A stretch of DNA of 28,309 bases from a virus, in IMG/VR virus record IMGVR_UViG_3300046804_006052, positions 1 to 28,309 of that record, one strand, 5' to 3'. The notes beneath the pieces were generated by a model. The model searched no databases and was not told the origin of the DNA. It saw nothing but the letters and a program-made list of their open reading frames with translations. The translations under genes and the position numbers were made by a program. This document shows, piece by piece, positions 15,251 to 21,541 of this stretch. How positions within the stretch are numbered: the stretch's first letter is position 1; every line of letters starts with the position of its first letter.

Positions 15251-16149
15251 ACTTCAACGAACTTGAGTTGAAATACATCAGCTTGATGCTCGTACATATG
15301 GTAGCCACGTGGATTACATACAATACGGCACGAGTTAATCATATAATCAAACTCATGGTGAGTATGTCCATGTGTCCATAATTTGATTTTTGGATTGTCG
15401 AGCATGAATTCAGACAAATCGGAACTGTAGGCACCATTGACAATTACGTCCCTTTCATATTGAGGCTTCGTCGACATCTTGCTAGGAGCATGATGACCAA
15501 CAACCACTACTTTTTGAGAAGGAGGAGCAGCAGCAACGCTTTCGGCAATGAACTTCATCATGGCCTTATGATCAACAACAGATTTCTCTGGTGAGAATTT
15601 CGCACTGCGAGTATGGAACTCCACGCTAACGACATTGTCCATATCGTAAGCACCGTTCTCCTTGACAGCATAGATTGGTGTCTTGTAATGCACCACTTCG
15701 CTAGAGTCTTCAATGATGCGATAGTCGTTCATGTACCCTTTGATTGTATACAAGGTGTGAGGGTCTTCTTTGTTCATGTCCGTCCACAATGTGCCACCAA
15801 CAAATAATATACCATCAATCTCGATCTTTTCTTTATCGAGAATATGGAGGTTGCCCAAATACTTGAGGCGTTCCTTTAAATTGGGAATTGTGGATGGGTA
15901 GTCACCGTGGTAGTGCTCGTGGTTGCCAGCGATGTAAATCACATGCGGAAACCGCTCACAACATTCTTGGAAGAATGTATGGATCATCGAGCTCTTGGTG
16001 TGTGGAATAATATCATGTGGGTCGTTGTTCATGACATCTTTCGCAACGCAAATGTCGCCTGAAAGAATCAACACTTTCGCACCCTCAGTATTCTCCAAAG
16101 AGATTGTACCAAATTCAAGGTGGAGATCAGAACAGATAGCTATTTTCAT
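15247..16149 (-). CDS. Calcineurin-like metallophosphoesterase
   Basis: A 300-residue enzyme with all canonical metal-binding motifs in order: 'CSDLHLEFG' (D-x-H, near residue 8), 'LILSGDIC' (G-D, ~30), 'YIAGNHEHYHG' (G-N-H-E, ~73), 'VVVGHHAPSK' (G-H, ~218) and 'LWTHGHTHHEFDY' (G-H-x-H, ~258). These bind two metal ions and hydrolyse phosphomonoesters or diesters, possibly nucleic acid ends or cyclic nucleotides. The actual substrate is not evident. ATGA overlaps at both ends place it in one operon with small genes. A second, shorter paralogue-type enzyme lies at 24254-24844. Confidence 0.88.
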   Translation of the reverse strand: MKIAICSDLHLEFGTISLENTEGAKVLILSGDICVAKDVMNNDPHDIIPHTKSSMIHTFFQECCERFPHVIYIAGNHEHYHGDYPSTIPNLKERLKYLGNLHILDKEKIEIDGILFVGGTLWTDMNKEDPHTLYTIKGYMNDYRIIEDSSEVVHYKTPIYAVKENGAYDMDNVVSVEFHTRSAKFSPEKSVVDHKAMMKFIAESVAAAPPSQKVVVVGHHAPSKMSTKPQYERDVIVNGAYSSDLSEFMLDNPKIKLWTHGHTHHEFDYMINSCRIVCNPRGYHMYEHQADVFQLKFVEV

Positions 16150-16439
16150 TTTGCAAACATCACTTCCTTAGTTACATTGACAAGAGCCGGATGACTCTTA
16201 AATTTTTGGAGGGGTGCTGGTGTCGCCAGCACATCATGGCGTACGGGCTGTTGGTAGAATTCTGGAATATGCTTTCCAGTCAAATACGATAGCGCTTGCA
16301 TGCCATTGTTGTGTTCTGTAAGATCGTCCTGTTCAATTAGAACAAACTTACCGTTTTCATATTCCCCCTCACCAAGAATTACATCATCGAGGAGAAATTT
16401 ATACCCTTGCGGTGTATGGATTGTGTTAATTCTTTTCAT
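16146..16439 (-). CDS. Hypothetical protein, 97 residues, probably leaderless mRNA
   Basis: Not recognised. A soluble protein beginning 'MKRINTIHTPQGYKFLLDDV', with a strand-rich N-terminal half and Pro/Lys-rich C-terminus. The start was set at the ATG at 16439. An in-frame GTG at 16454 lies inside the -10 box of the promoter and cannot be in the transcript. No ribosome-binding site is visible, and the predicted transcription start coincides with the ATG. The stop overlaps the metallophosphoesterase start by ATGA. Confidence 0.65.
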   Translation of the reverse strand: MKRINTIHTPQGYKFLLDDVILGEGEYENGKFVLIEQDDLTEHNNGMQALSYLTGKHIPEFYQQPVRHDVLATPAPLQKFKSHPALVNVTKEVMFAK

Positions 16440-16445
16440 GAACTT

Positions 16446-16474
16446 ATTATACACTAAGTCCAGAAAAAAGTAAA
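16446..16474 (-). promoter_or_regulatory. Sigma-70 promoter giving a near-leaderless transcript
   Basis: Minus strand TTTACT (16474-16469), 17-base spacer, perfect TATAAT (16451-16446). The ATG begins 7 bases after the -10 box. The -35 box is part of the T-tract of the preceding terminator. Confidence 0.75.
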
Positions 16475-16489
16475 CCCCGCAAAGCGGGG
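16461..16489 (-). terminator. Intrinsic terminator after the RNase H-like gene
   Basis: A CCCCGC-TTT-GCGGGG hairpin on the minus strand (16489-16475) followed by TTTACTTTTTT, about 25 bases after the RNase H-like stop. Its tail contains the -35 box of the next promoter. Confidence 0.8.
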
Positions 16490-16511
16490 CTACTTAGTGT
16501 TATTTCTTCTT

Positions 16512-16982
16512 CTATGCAGCAAGAACAAACTTTAATCTGTCTGCAGCGTACGAAGCAGCAAAAGCTCTTGGCTTAACCATAGGAACGACGTTACACGTAC
16601 CTTTGATGTAACCTACAGCTTGCTGAATAACACAGCTTGAACCATATCTTTCGTCTGGGTTGATATCCAAGTGAACTTCAACATGACGTTCTCCAATCGC
16701 TTCTACTATTTCCTGGAAAAGAGCAGAGACTTTGTAAACTTCATTCATCAGACGCAAGGCTGGCTTGTTCTTTTTCTGGTCGTAGTCGAGTTCTCTTTGA
16801 ACTTCGCCAAAGATTTTACATCCATGGCAACCATCAATATGAACAACAACAGCGAGTGTATAATCAGCATGCCATTTACCGTCCATTTTAAAACGTTCGG
16901 AGTCGGCGCCAATATAGATCTTTGTGGATGGTGATTGAGCTTGAATAAAGCTCTTGACTTCTTCTAAGTCCATCTTCAACAT
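16512..16982 (-). CDS. RNase H-like nuclease of the YkuK/DUF458 family
   Basis: A 156-residue protein. The ATG at 16982 has GAGGTG 5 bases upstream. Further upstream in-frame codons run into tRNA-Gly and were rejected. 'KIYIGADSERF' supplies the first catalytic aspartate (D27) on a central strand. 'LALVVHID'-type strands, 'EIVEAIGERHVEVHLDINPD' and 'VQQAVGYIKGT'-like segments fit the RNase H fold of the YkuK family, whose substrates are unknown. It ends in TAG, with a second stop (TAA) three codons later. That is notable because the phage encodes a tRNA with a CUA anticodon. Followed by a terminator. Confidence 0.75.
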   Translation of the reverse strand: MLKMDLEEVKSFIQAQSPSTKIYIGADSERFKMDGKWHADYTLAVVVHIDGCHGCKIFGEVQRELDYDQKKNKPALRLMNEVYKVSALFQEIVEAIGERHVEVHLDINPDERYGSSCVIQQAVGYIKGTCNVVPMVKPRAFAASYAADRLKFVLAA

Positions 16983-17001
16983 GATACACCTCAGTTCAAT
17001 T

Positions 17002-17076
17002 TGGAGCGGGTAGCGAGGATCGAACTCGCAACTCAACCTTGGCAAGGTCGTGTGTTACCACTAGCACCATACCCGC
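17002..17076 (-). tRNA. tRNA-Gly (GCC)
   Basis: Full cloverleaf on the minus strand with GCGGGTA/TACCCGC acceptor, loop TTGCCAA (anticodon GCC), T-loop TTCGATC and encoded CCA. It lies between the 2OG oxygenase and the RNase H-like gene, apart from the main array. Confidence 0.93.
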
Positions 17077-17091
17077 ATTATTGTATATATC

Positions 17092-17670
17092 TCACGGTGG
17101 CGTGACATAATTCAGCCAGCCTGTAATGATATATTTCTCTTTAGTTGGGGACGTCAAACCTCTGTGAGTAAAAGTCCAATCGCTAGGCCATATTACTGTT
17201 AAGCCTTTGCGTGGTTGTATTTTTACTCGTTGATGAAACCATTCAGTCTCACCTCCATCGTCAACGTCATTAAGATATGTCATGAACACAAGGTGACGAT
17301 CGCGTATCCATTGCTGGTTGCTTGATCGTTCCGTGTGCCATGCGAAATATCCGGCTGTCGGTCTGTAGTACTGGATGTTAATGTTCTCTACTATTCGCCA
17401 TGGAGCATATTGATCGCACCATGGATACTTTCTAATGTAATGTTCTAATACAGTCTGCAACGCTGTTGTATATTTTTGCAACAACAATGCATCTTGCAAT
17501 AAACAGTCTACACTATCTTTTCGAGACTTATCAACACCACCCGTACGTACACCGTCTCCCTTGTGGGGGCTTGCTTTGTGATAAGCAATAAGCTCATCAC
17601 ATACAGAGAGGTCATTTAATAACCAACCCCCGATAAAATTATCGAGGGCGGTTACCTCATGTTCTACCAT
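17092..17670 (-). CDS. 2-oxoglutarate/Fe(II) oxygenase, prolyl-4-hydroxylase type
   Basis: A 192-residue enzyme. The ATG at 17670 overlaps the stop of the TROVE-like gene (TGATG). Iron ligands are His112 and Glu114 of 'YFAWHTERS' (an H-x-E variant common in phage members) and His169 in 'WTFTHRGL'. 'RHLVFMTYLNDVDDGGETEW' and the 2OG-binding Lys179 ('KEKYIITGWLNYV') complete the double-stranded beta-helix. The family hydroxylates protein side chains or other substrates. The target is unknown. Translational coupling to the Ro-like protein is suggestive but may be chance. The iron site is complete, so the enzyme is probably active. Confidence 0.88.
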   Translation of the reverse strand: MVEHEVTALDNFIGGWLLNDLSVCDELIAYHKASPHKGDGVRTGGVDKSRKDSVDCLLQDALLLQKYTTALQTVLEHYIRKYPWCDQYAPWRIVENINIQYYRPTAGYFAWHTERSSNQQWIRDRHLVFMTYLNDVDDGGETEWFHQRVKIQPRKGLTVIWPSDWTFTHRGLTSPTKEKYIITGWLNYVTPP

Positions 17671-19088
17671 CAAGCAAGCGCGTAACGGTCAACCATAACA
17701 GTGCGAAGCATGATTCCCTCTGGAGTGAATTGCTCCGTGTCCGTAGACAACACAGCCTTCACAACAGCAGGCGAGAATCCAGATACCAATGCTACGCCCG
17801 ACGCGTCGTGCTTAACAGGTACGTTGTCCTTCGCATTCAGGTTCCAGAATACAATTGCAGGAACCTTGTAACCAGCAGCAGTGAACTTATGAGTGATCAT
17901 CTCCATTGCGGAGTGATCCATACGTGCACATTGGTTGAACTGCATGTCAGACAAGATCAACAACATCTCTGGCATTTCAGATTGAGGTACTTGACCTTCA
18001 ACTGCAGTCTTCAAGATCTTATCCATTGCCTTGTGCAGGTCAGTGGACATATCCCAGCTAGACTTAACCATTTGTTGAGCCTTTTGAACAATATTACCCT
18101 TTAGGTGCAAAAGTTCTGGCTTTGAAGAGAAGGTCAGGAACGTGTCCTTGAACTTACCCTTGTTCTTTTCTGACAAATACAATCCTAGCGAAACCGCTAC
18201 ATCGATGCACGTTGTCTTTCCACTACCGATGCCCGTGTTCATAGAACCCGAAACGTCAACAAGTGGAAGGATGTTCGCATCACCAACATAGTTAGGAAGC
18301 GCTTCCCATTGAGCTACGATATGATCTAGCTCTGTCTTACCGTAGTTGTTGTTGTAATGCATAGACATTACACCCTTCAACACATCGTATGGGTACACTG
18401 CAGCAGCGTTAACCTTAACAGTTGGGTCATCTCCCTTTACGAGCTTAGCAACATACTCAGCAAACTTTGACGTATTGCGAGTAAATGCCTTCTTGTAACG
18501 AGAAGCTGCCAACGAAGGTACGTGGCTGAAGTTAATGCTATCCCAGTCCTTTGCGCACATCTTTTGTTCAACGACGTTAGTCAGTTCAACAAGAGACTTA
18601 CGGTAAAACTTAGGGGACATTCCATAGAAGTTACGGATTTCAACTGCCAATGGTCCTTGACGTGGCGTCCACTTTGCTGCTAGGCCGTTCTTCTCGCGAA
18701 GAGCGTCTCCCAACATAGTGAATGCTTGAGTCTTCAACTCCTTGTCCGTAAAGACAAAGATGTCGTCCCAACGACCGAGCTCTGGAGTCTTAGCCAACAG
18801 CTGCGATGCCGCTTGCTTGTCGTGCTTTTCCAAGTACTTCAAGATTTGGCGATACAACTCACGTTCACCGGATCCACCACGAACGTCACGCACCCATTGG
18901 GCAATACGCAACGCCACGTCCTTATCCTCAACGTAAGCTGCTACGAAGTCCGCAGTAATATCCTTACCACGAGATGCTCCGATTTTGAAAAACAAATCCA
19001 CGCACGCATTGGCTGTAGACTTGCGCGCACGCATGCCGTTTTCAGTGCGTGCAGATTGGTTCTTAACGGCTTCGACAAATGTTGACAT
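17670..19088 (-). CDS. TROVE/DUF2828-type von Willebrand A protein (Ro60-like architecture)
   Basis: A 472-residue protein. The ATG at 19088 was chosen because AGGAGT precedes it; an upstream start lacks a site. Residues ~25-260 form a helical repeat region with 'WVRDVRGGSGERELYRQILK', 'PELGRWDDIFVF' and 'DWDSINFSHVPSLAASRYKK'. Residues ~272-470 form a vWA domain with an intact MIDAS (Asp278, Ser280, Ser282 in 'LVDVSGSM'). This is the layout of Ro60/Rsr, a ring that binds misfolded RNA and small Y RNAs, and of the related DUF2828 family. RNA binding is inferred. A ~400-nt structured leader with a consensus promoter precedes it. The next gene is coupled. Confidence 0.8.
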   Translation of the reverse strand: MSTFVEAVKNQSARTENGMRARKSTANACVDLFFKIGASRGKDITADFVAAYVEDKDVALRIAQWVRDVRGGSGERELYRQILKYLEKHDKQAASQLLAKTPELGRWDDIFVFTDKELKTQAFTMLGDALREKNGLAAKWTPRQGPLAVEIRNFYGMSPKFYRKSLVELTNVVEQKMCAKDWDSINFSHVPSLAASRYKKAFTRNTSKFAEYVAKLVKGDDPTVKVNAAAVYPYDVLKGVMSMHYNNNYGKTELDHIVAQWEALPNYVGDANILPLVDVSGSMNTGIGSGKTTCIDVAVSLGLYLSEKNKGKFKDTFLTFSSKPELLHLKGNIVQKAQQMVKSSWDMSTDLHKAMDKILKTAVEGQVPQSEMPEMLLILSDMQFNQCARMDHSAMEMITHKFTAAGYKVPAIVFWNLNAKDNVPVKHDASGVALVSGFSPAVVKAVLSTDTEQFTPEGIMLRTVMVDRYALA

Positions 19089-19110
19089 AATGAACTCCTT
19101 TTTTATCAAC

Positions 19111-19171
19111 AGGTTAATTTTTACGGTTTAGATTAGAAGTCTAATGTAATTTTGTTTGCGGAATTTAACCT
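19111..19171 (-). ncRNA. Leader unit L2 (61 nt)
   Basis: Terminal helix AGGTTAA/TTAACCT (19171-19165 with 19117-19111), then ATT and CCGCAAAC. The interior holds the hairpin TTAGA-CT-TCTAA and GTTG follows. Located directly in front of the ribosome-binding site of the TROVE-like gene, so its folding could affect translation. Confidence 0.5.
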
Positions 19172-19180
19172 AAATTCAAC

Positions 19181-19265
19181 AGATTGGTATCATCGGGCAT
19201 ATCACGCTCCCAGCCAGATTCGGGCTATCTTTATGGTGATTAGTTTGTGCTGCTGCACCCAATCT
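19181..19265 (-). ncRNA. Leader unit L3 (85 nt)
   Basis: Terminal helix AGATTGG/CCAATCT (19265-19259 with 19187-19181), then GTG and CAGCA. The motif is expanded into a GTGC-AGCA-GCAC hairpin before ACAAAC, and GTTG follows the 3' strand. It lies 14 bases after unit L1. Confidence 0.5.
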
Positions 19266-19279
19266 ATATTCAGATCAAC

Positions 19280-19483
19280 AGAGTAGGCGAGGCAGTAATT
19301 TATTGTTCTGGTCGCCTACTTTGAGCACTTGCTCTAGCCTCACGACCCTATCACCAATCGTTGGTGCCCGATCCTTGCATTCAGCTAGGCTATAGTTTGT
19401 GTTCTACAAACACTATTCACCTTACGGTGACGAGTCAATCAGGACGTTACTCCTAGATTAGTTTGGTTTGCTGAATCTACTCT
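19280..19483 (-). ncRNA. Leader unit L1 (204 nt)
   Basis: Terminal helix AGAGTAG/CTACTCT (19483-19477 with 19286-19280), then ATT and CAGCAAAC, and GTTG after the 3' strand. Internal hairpins include a CACC-GTAA-GGTG tetraloop stem (19432-19421), CACCAA-CGA-TTGGTG (around 19352-19366) and GAGC-AAGT-GCTC (around 19323-19334). An 8-bp stem GTAGGCGA/TCGCCTAC competes with the terminal helix for CTAC, so two folds are possible. Confidence 0.5.
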
Positions 19484-19498
19484 AAATTCAATACGACA

Positions 19499-19527
19499 AT
19501 TATAATGCAGTACAAAACAATTGTCAA
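19499..19527 (-). promoter_or_regulatory. Perfect consensus sigma-70 promoter for the TROVE-like transcription unit
   Basis: Minus strand TTGACA (19527-19522), exactly 17 bases, TATAAT (19504-19499). It begins 6 bases after the CCA end of tRNA-Thr. It is the strongest promoter seen in the window and predicts transcription from about 19492. Confidence 0.88.
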
Positions 19528-19532
19528 CAGTG

Positions 19533-19606
19533 TGGTGCTCCCAACAAGAATTGAACTTGTGTTTCATCCTTACCAAGGATGTGTAATGCCATTATACTAT
19601 GAGAGC
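19533..19606 (-). tRNA. tRNA-Thr (GGT)
   Basis: Acceptor GCTCTCA/TGGGAGC, anticodon arm CATCC-TTGGTAA-GGATG, T-loop TTCAATT, encoded CCA. It lies between a conserved hypothetical gene and the strong leader promoter. Confidence 0.92.
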
Positions 19607-19608
19607 AA

Positions 19609-19992
19609 TCAGTCCGGCAACGTGGCCCATTCGATTATGACCTTTTTATCAGCCTGTCGTTGGACTCCTTTACCGTACTTTGTAACCATTGCAACCACTC
19701 TTGGAACGATATACTGCTTGAAATAGCAGTCGTCATTACGCTTGAGCTCAGCTCGAGTGTAAGGTTTCCCTGCAAGATATGTTCTTGCTAGGTGAGTTGC
19801 TCTTGATTCGTTACGGACATCTAACTTGCGATGGTTGGTCAAGCTATGCAGCTTCCACTCCAACGAGATAGAACTTGTTTGATCACCACTACGGTGATGT
19901 TTAATTTGATGCTTGAGCTTCTTCTCTTCGTGGCGAATGATTGCTGGCTCAAGTGCGAGATGCTTTGCTTTAATTTTTAATTCGATACACAT
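19609..19992 (-). CDS. Conserved hypothetical basic protein, 127 residues
   Basis: Not assigned. Strongly basic and helical: 'MCIELKIKAKHLALEPAIIR', 'HEEKKLKHQIKHHR', then 'LHSLTNHRKLDVRNESRATH', 'LARTYLAGKPYTRAELKRND' and a short strand-rich end. The Arg/His/Lys-rich composition and its place between tRNA genes suggest nucleic-acid contact, but no known fold is evident. I recall similar small proteins in other large phages. AAGGAAA precedes the ATG. Its stop is 3 bases from the 5' end of tRNA-Thr, so processing of that tRNA would cut at the end of this message. Confidence 0.65.
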   Translation of the reverse strand: MCIELKIKAKHLALEPAIIRHEEKKLKHQIKHHRSGDQTSSISLEWKLHSLTNHRKLDVRNESRATHLARTYLAGKPYTRAELKRNDDCYFKQYIVPRVVAMVTKYGKGVQRQADKKVIIEWATLPD

Positions 19993-20066
19993 ATTTTATT
20001 TTCCTTGTTTATTAAATGTTAAAAAATACACTTTGAACAAAGAAAATTTTACGGTGGTCGAATAAT

Positions 20067-20084
20067 CTATGAGTAATTCCTCAT
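20067..20084 (-). other. Five-codon mini-ORF ending in amber, behind the CUA tRNA
   Basis: AAGGAGT followed by ATG and the codons for MRNYS, then TAG. Read-through would add five residues before TAA. It lies 24 bases after the CCA of the CUA-anticodon tRNA. ATGAG/CTCAT also forms a hairpin over it. A leader peptide or decayed gene. Little can be said. Confidence 0.25.
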
Positions 20085-20107
20085 GATAGTACTCCTTATA
20101 ATATAAT

Positions 20108-20182
20108 TGGTGACCCTAATGGGAATCGAACCCATTTCAATGCGTTTTAGAGGCGCTTGCATAACCAACATGCTCTAGGATC
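20108..20182 (-). tRNA. tRNA with CUA anticodon (apparent amber suppressor)
   Basis: 75-nt cloverleaf with canonical spacing: acceptor GATCCTA/TAGGGTC, D-stem GCAT/ATGC with GG in the loop, 17-nt anticodon arm AGCGC-CTCTAAA-ACGCA, T-arm ATGGG-TTCGATT-CCCAT, A73 and CCA. U33 is followed by CUA. The loop CTCTAAA equals that of classical amber suppressors. The stem has mismatches at 27:43 (A.A) and 31:39 (C.A). The amino acid identity cannot be told. Confidence 0.7.
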
Positions 20183-20209
20183 GATGTAAGTATATAGCTT
20201 ACAAATTTA

Positions 20210-20285
20210 TGGTACCTCGTGACGGGATCGAACCGCCGACCTTCTCCGTGTAAAGGAGCTACTCGTACCGCTGAGTTAACGAGGC
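20210..20285 (-). tRNA. tRNA-Val (TAC)
   Basis: Acceptor GCCTCGT/ACGAGGT (G.U at the first pair), loop TTTACAC with anticodon TAC, T-arm GGCGG-TTCGATC-CCGTC, CCA. Its 5' end overlaps the last 10 bases of the neighbouring coding gene. Confidence 0.88.
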
Positions 20286-20782
20286 ATCTTATATTTAATA
20301 CGCTCTGCCAATTCTTCGAAAGAAACATCAAATATTGATATCTTCAATAAAATCCTTTCCTCTGGTCCGTTATGGACTGAGTGTGGAATCGAAGTATTGA
20401 GCAAAGCTTGTTTGTAGTGATACAATCTATTATCAAATTGTACAGGTGCTGCATTATCTGATAATACAAAATTAATACTACAAGTTGTCTTATGGTCTAC
20501 ATGAACAGGCAATTTAAAATACGGCTCTTGAAAATAAAACCGTGGCTTCCCATCCACTCCAAAATCATCCATTATCTTTTGAACAAATGGCGAATTATAT
20601 TTTGATATTTGCCATTCGTTCATGTTGTATCCTTTTAACCGATCGTCCGTATAGGATACAGCTCTATGTCTTGCATGTTCTGCTTCAATCAGAGCTCGAT
20701 CGATATCAAGCGGATAATCAAGTACTAGAAGATCCATTAAACTTAGCTGCTTCTTGCGTTTCTTGATTGCTTCGGAGAGCAT
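20276..20782 (-). CDS. 2OG/Fe(II)-oxygenase-like beta-helix protein
   Basis: A 168-residue protein, or 153 if translation starts at the in-frame ATG at 20737, which would cut the overlap with the upstream gene from 65 to 20 bases. 'YFKLPVHVDHKTTCSINFVL' (His94-x-Asp96) and 'SIPHSVHNGPEERILLKISI' (His137, Arg143) give the H-x-D...H...R pattern of the cupin-like 2OG oxygenase fold. Two strands between them fit the jelly roll. Subfamily not recognised. It is one of four such genes in this window. The 3' end overlaps tRNA-Val, an unusual coding/tRNA overlap. Confidence 0.6.
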   Translation of the reverse strand: MLSEAIKKRKKQLSLMDLLVLDYPLDIDRALIEAEHARHRAVSYTDDRLKGYNMNEWQISKYNSPFVQKIMDDFGVDGKPRFYFQEPYFKLPVHVDHKTTCSINFVLSDNAAPVQFDNRLYHYKQALLNTSIPHSVHNGPEERILLKISIFDVSFEELAERIKYKMPR

Positions 20783-20936
20783 CTTCAGTCGTCAGCACAT
20801 CATAATATTCATTCTTCGATGTGCCAGTGTTATCATCCTTCAAATCACGACTAAAAATAGCATCCCATCGCGTATCATACTCTTGCTGACTTATGCTAAG
20901 TGGTCTTGGTTTACTGCCTTTTCCGCCATCACTCAT
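20718..20936 (-). CDS. Small conserved phage protein ('MSDGGKGS' type), 72 residues
   Basis: Begins 'MSDGGKGSKPRPLSISQQEY' and continues 'DTRWDAIFSRDLKDD'. This N-terminal pattern recurs in small proteins of many T4-like phages and is of unknown function. GAGGAAC lies 5 bases before the ATG at 20936. A longer upstream reading would run through a tRNA and was rejected. The C-terminal half is polar and probably disordered. It overlaps the start of the oxygenase-like gene. Confidence 0.75.
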   Translation of the reverse strand: MSDGGKGSKPRPLSISQQEYDTRWDAIFSRDLKDDNTGTSKNEYYDVLTTEDALRSNQETQEAAKFNGSSST

Positions 20937-20949
20937 ATTTGTTCCTCTA

Positions 20950-21024
20950 TGGTGGTGATAGAAGGTACCGAGCCTTCCTCGTCGGCTTATGAAACCGCTA
21001 CGCATCCGTCTACGTCATATCACC
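20950..21024 (-). tRNA. tRNA (CAT), Met or Ile2, with divergent T-loop
   Basis: Perfect 7-bp acceptor GGTGATA/TATCACC, D-stem ACGT/GCGT, loop TTCATAA (anticodon CAT), perfect T-stem GAAGG/CCTTC, CCA. The T-loop is CTCGGTA, lacking T54 and A58 of the normal TTCRANY loop. Confidence 0.75.
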
Positions 21025-21031
21025 AATAAAA

Positions 21032-21105
21032 TGGATGCGGGTCGTGGTAACGCTCCACACTCGGTAAGGCTTATGAGACCTTCCGGGTCACTTGACCTAC
21101 CCGCG
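21032..21105 (-). tRNA. Initiator-like tRNA-Met (CAT) with aberrant D- and T-loops
   Basis: Acceptor CGCGGGT/ACCCGCA leaves a C1.A72 mismatch, the hallmark of bacterial initiator tRNA. The anticodon loop CTCATAA equals that of tRNA-fMet. CCA is encoded. However, the D-arm is a 4-bp stem with a 4-base loop without GG, the T-loop is AGCGTTA, and the three G:C pairs of initiator anticodon stems are missing. Functional initiator or decaying gene. Confidence 0.6.
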
Positions 21106-21111
21106 CAAAAC

Positions 21112-21345
21112 TTATTTTCTAAACTTCATCCCCACGTAGGTACCCAAAAAGGCACCAGCGCAGGCTGGAATTAACAACCAATGGTTAGTCGTATAATTGA
21201 TTACAGCCACACTGGCAATAATAAAAACTACAACGGCCCAACCGCTTGCCAAAAGCGGTTTGCTATCGCTCACCGCTCTCAGATAATATGTATAAAATAC
21301 ATCAGTAAAAAACAATGCAAAAAAAGTAACAATGTATTCTAACAT
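21112..21345 (-). CDS. Small membrane protein, 77 residues
   Basis: Not recognised functionally. Three hydrophobic segments: ~3-23 ('EYIVTFFALFFTDVFYTYYL'), ~34-50 ('GWAVVVFIIASVAVINY') and ~54-73 ('HWLLIPACAGAFLGTYVG'), ending with basic residues 'KFRK'. I recall similar small three-helix proteins in other phages, without known function. Flanked by tRNA genes on both sides. Confidence 0.7.
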   Translation of the reverse strand: MLEYIVTFFALFFTDVFYTYYLRAVSDSKPLLASGWAVVVFIIASVAVINYTTNHWLLIPACAGAFLGTYVGMKFRK

Positions 21346-21352
21346 AGTTGAA

Positions 21353-21426
21353 TGGTGCCCCCTGAGAGAATCGAACTCCCGTACCCGGATTACAAAACCG
21401 GTGTAATGCCATTATACTAAGAGGGC
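21353..21426 (-). tRNA. tRNA-Thr (TGT)
   Basis: Acceptor GCCCTCT/AGGGGGC, anticodon arm CCGGT-TTTGTAA-TCCGG (U.U mismatch at 31:39), T-arm with TTCGATT, CCA. Confidence 0.9.
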
Positions 21427-21434
21427 GTATTTTG

Positions 21435-21511
21435 TGGCTCCCCGAGCTGGGCTCGAACCAGCGACACCTTGATTAACAGTCAAGTGCTTCTACCAACTGA
21501 GCTATCAGGGA
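21435..21511 (-). tRNA. tRNA-Asn (GTT), first copy
   Basis: Acceptor TCCCTGA/TCGGGGA, loop CTGTTAA with anticodon GTT, T-loop TTCGAGC, G73 and CCA. A second Asn tRNA is at 28227-28301. Confidence 0.93.
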
Positions 21512-21541
21512 ATGTAATAGAGTATTATATATGACTACAAA

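Larger units (their letters stand above)
19089..19492 (-). ncRNA. Long structured leader RNA of the TROVE-like gene, with three tandem units
   Basis: The ~400 bases between the predicted transcription start (about 19492) and the start codon hold no ORF but are full of helices. Three units follow each other on the minus strand (19483-19280, 19265-19181, 19171-19111). Each is closed by a perfect 7-bp helix, has a CAGCA or CCGCA motif exactly 3 bases after the 5' strand, and is followed by GTTG. The last unit ends 22 bases before the start codon, just before AAGGAG. It could be a regulatory leader, a precursor of small RNAs bound by the encoded protein (by analogy with bacterial Y RNAs next to rsr genes), or both. 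No known riboswitch was recognised. Confidence 0.6.

Noticed and set aside
16440-16454. GTG start at 16454 for the 97-residue gene
   Set aside because: The codons fall inside the -10 box of the promoter and would not be transcribed.
20108-20182. Reading the CUA tRNA as tRNA-Arg (TCT) or tRNA-Leu
   Set aside because: Only the CUA reading keeps U33, a 7-nt loop and all standard arm lengths. The Arg reading destroys the stem and there is no Leu variable arm.
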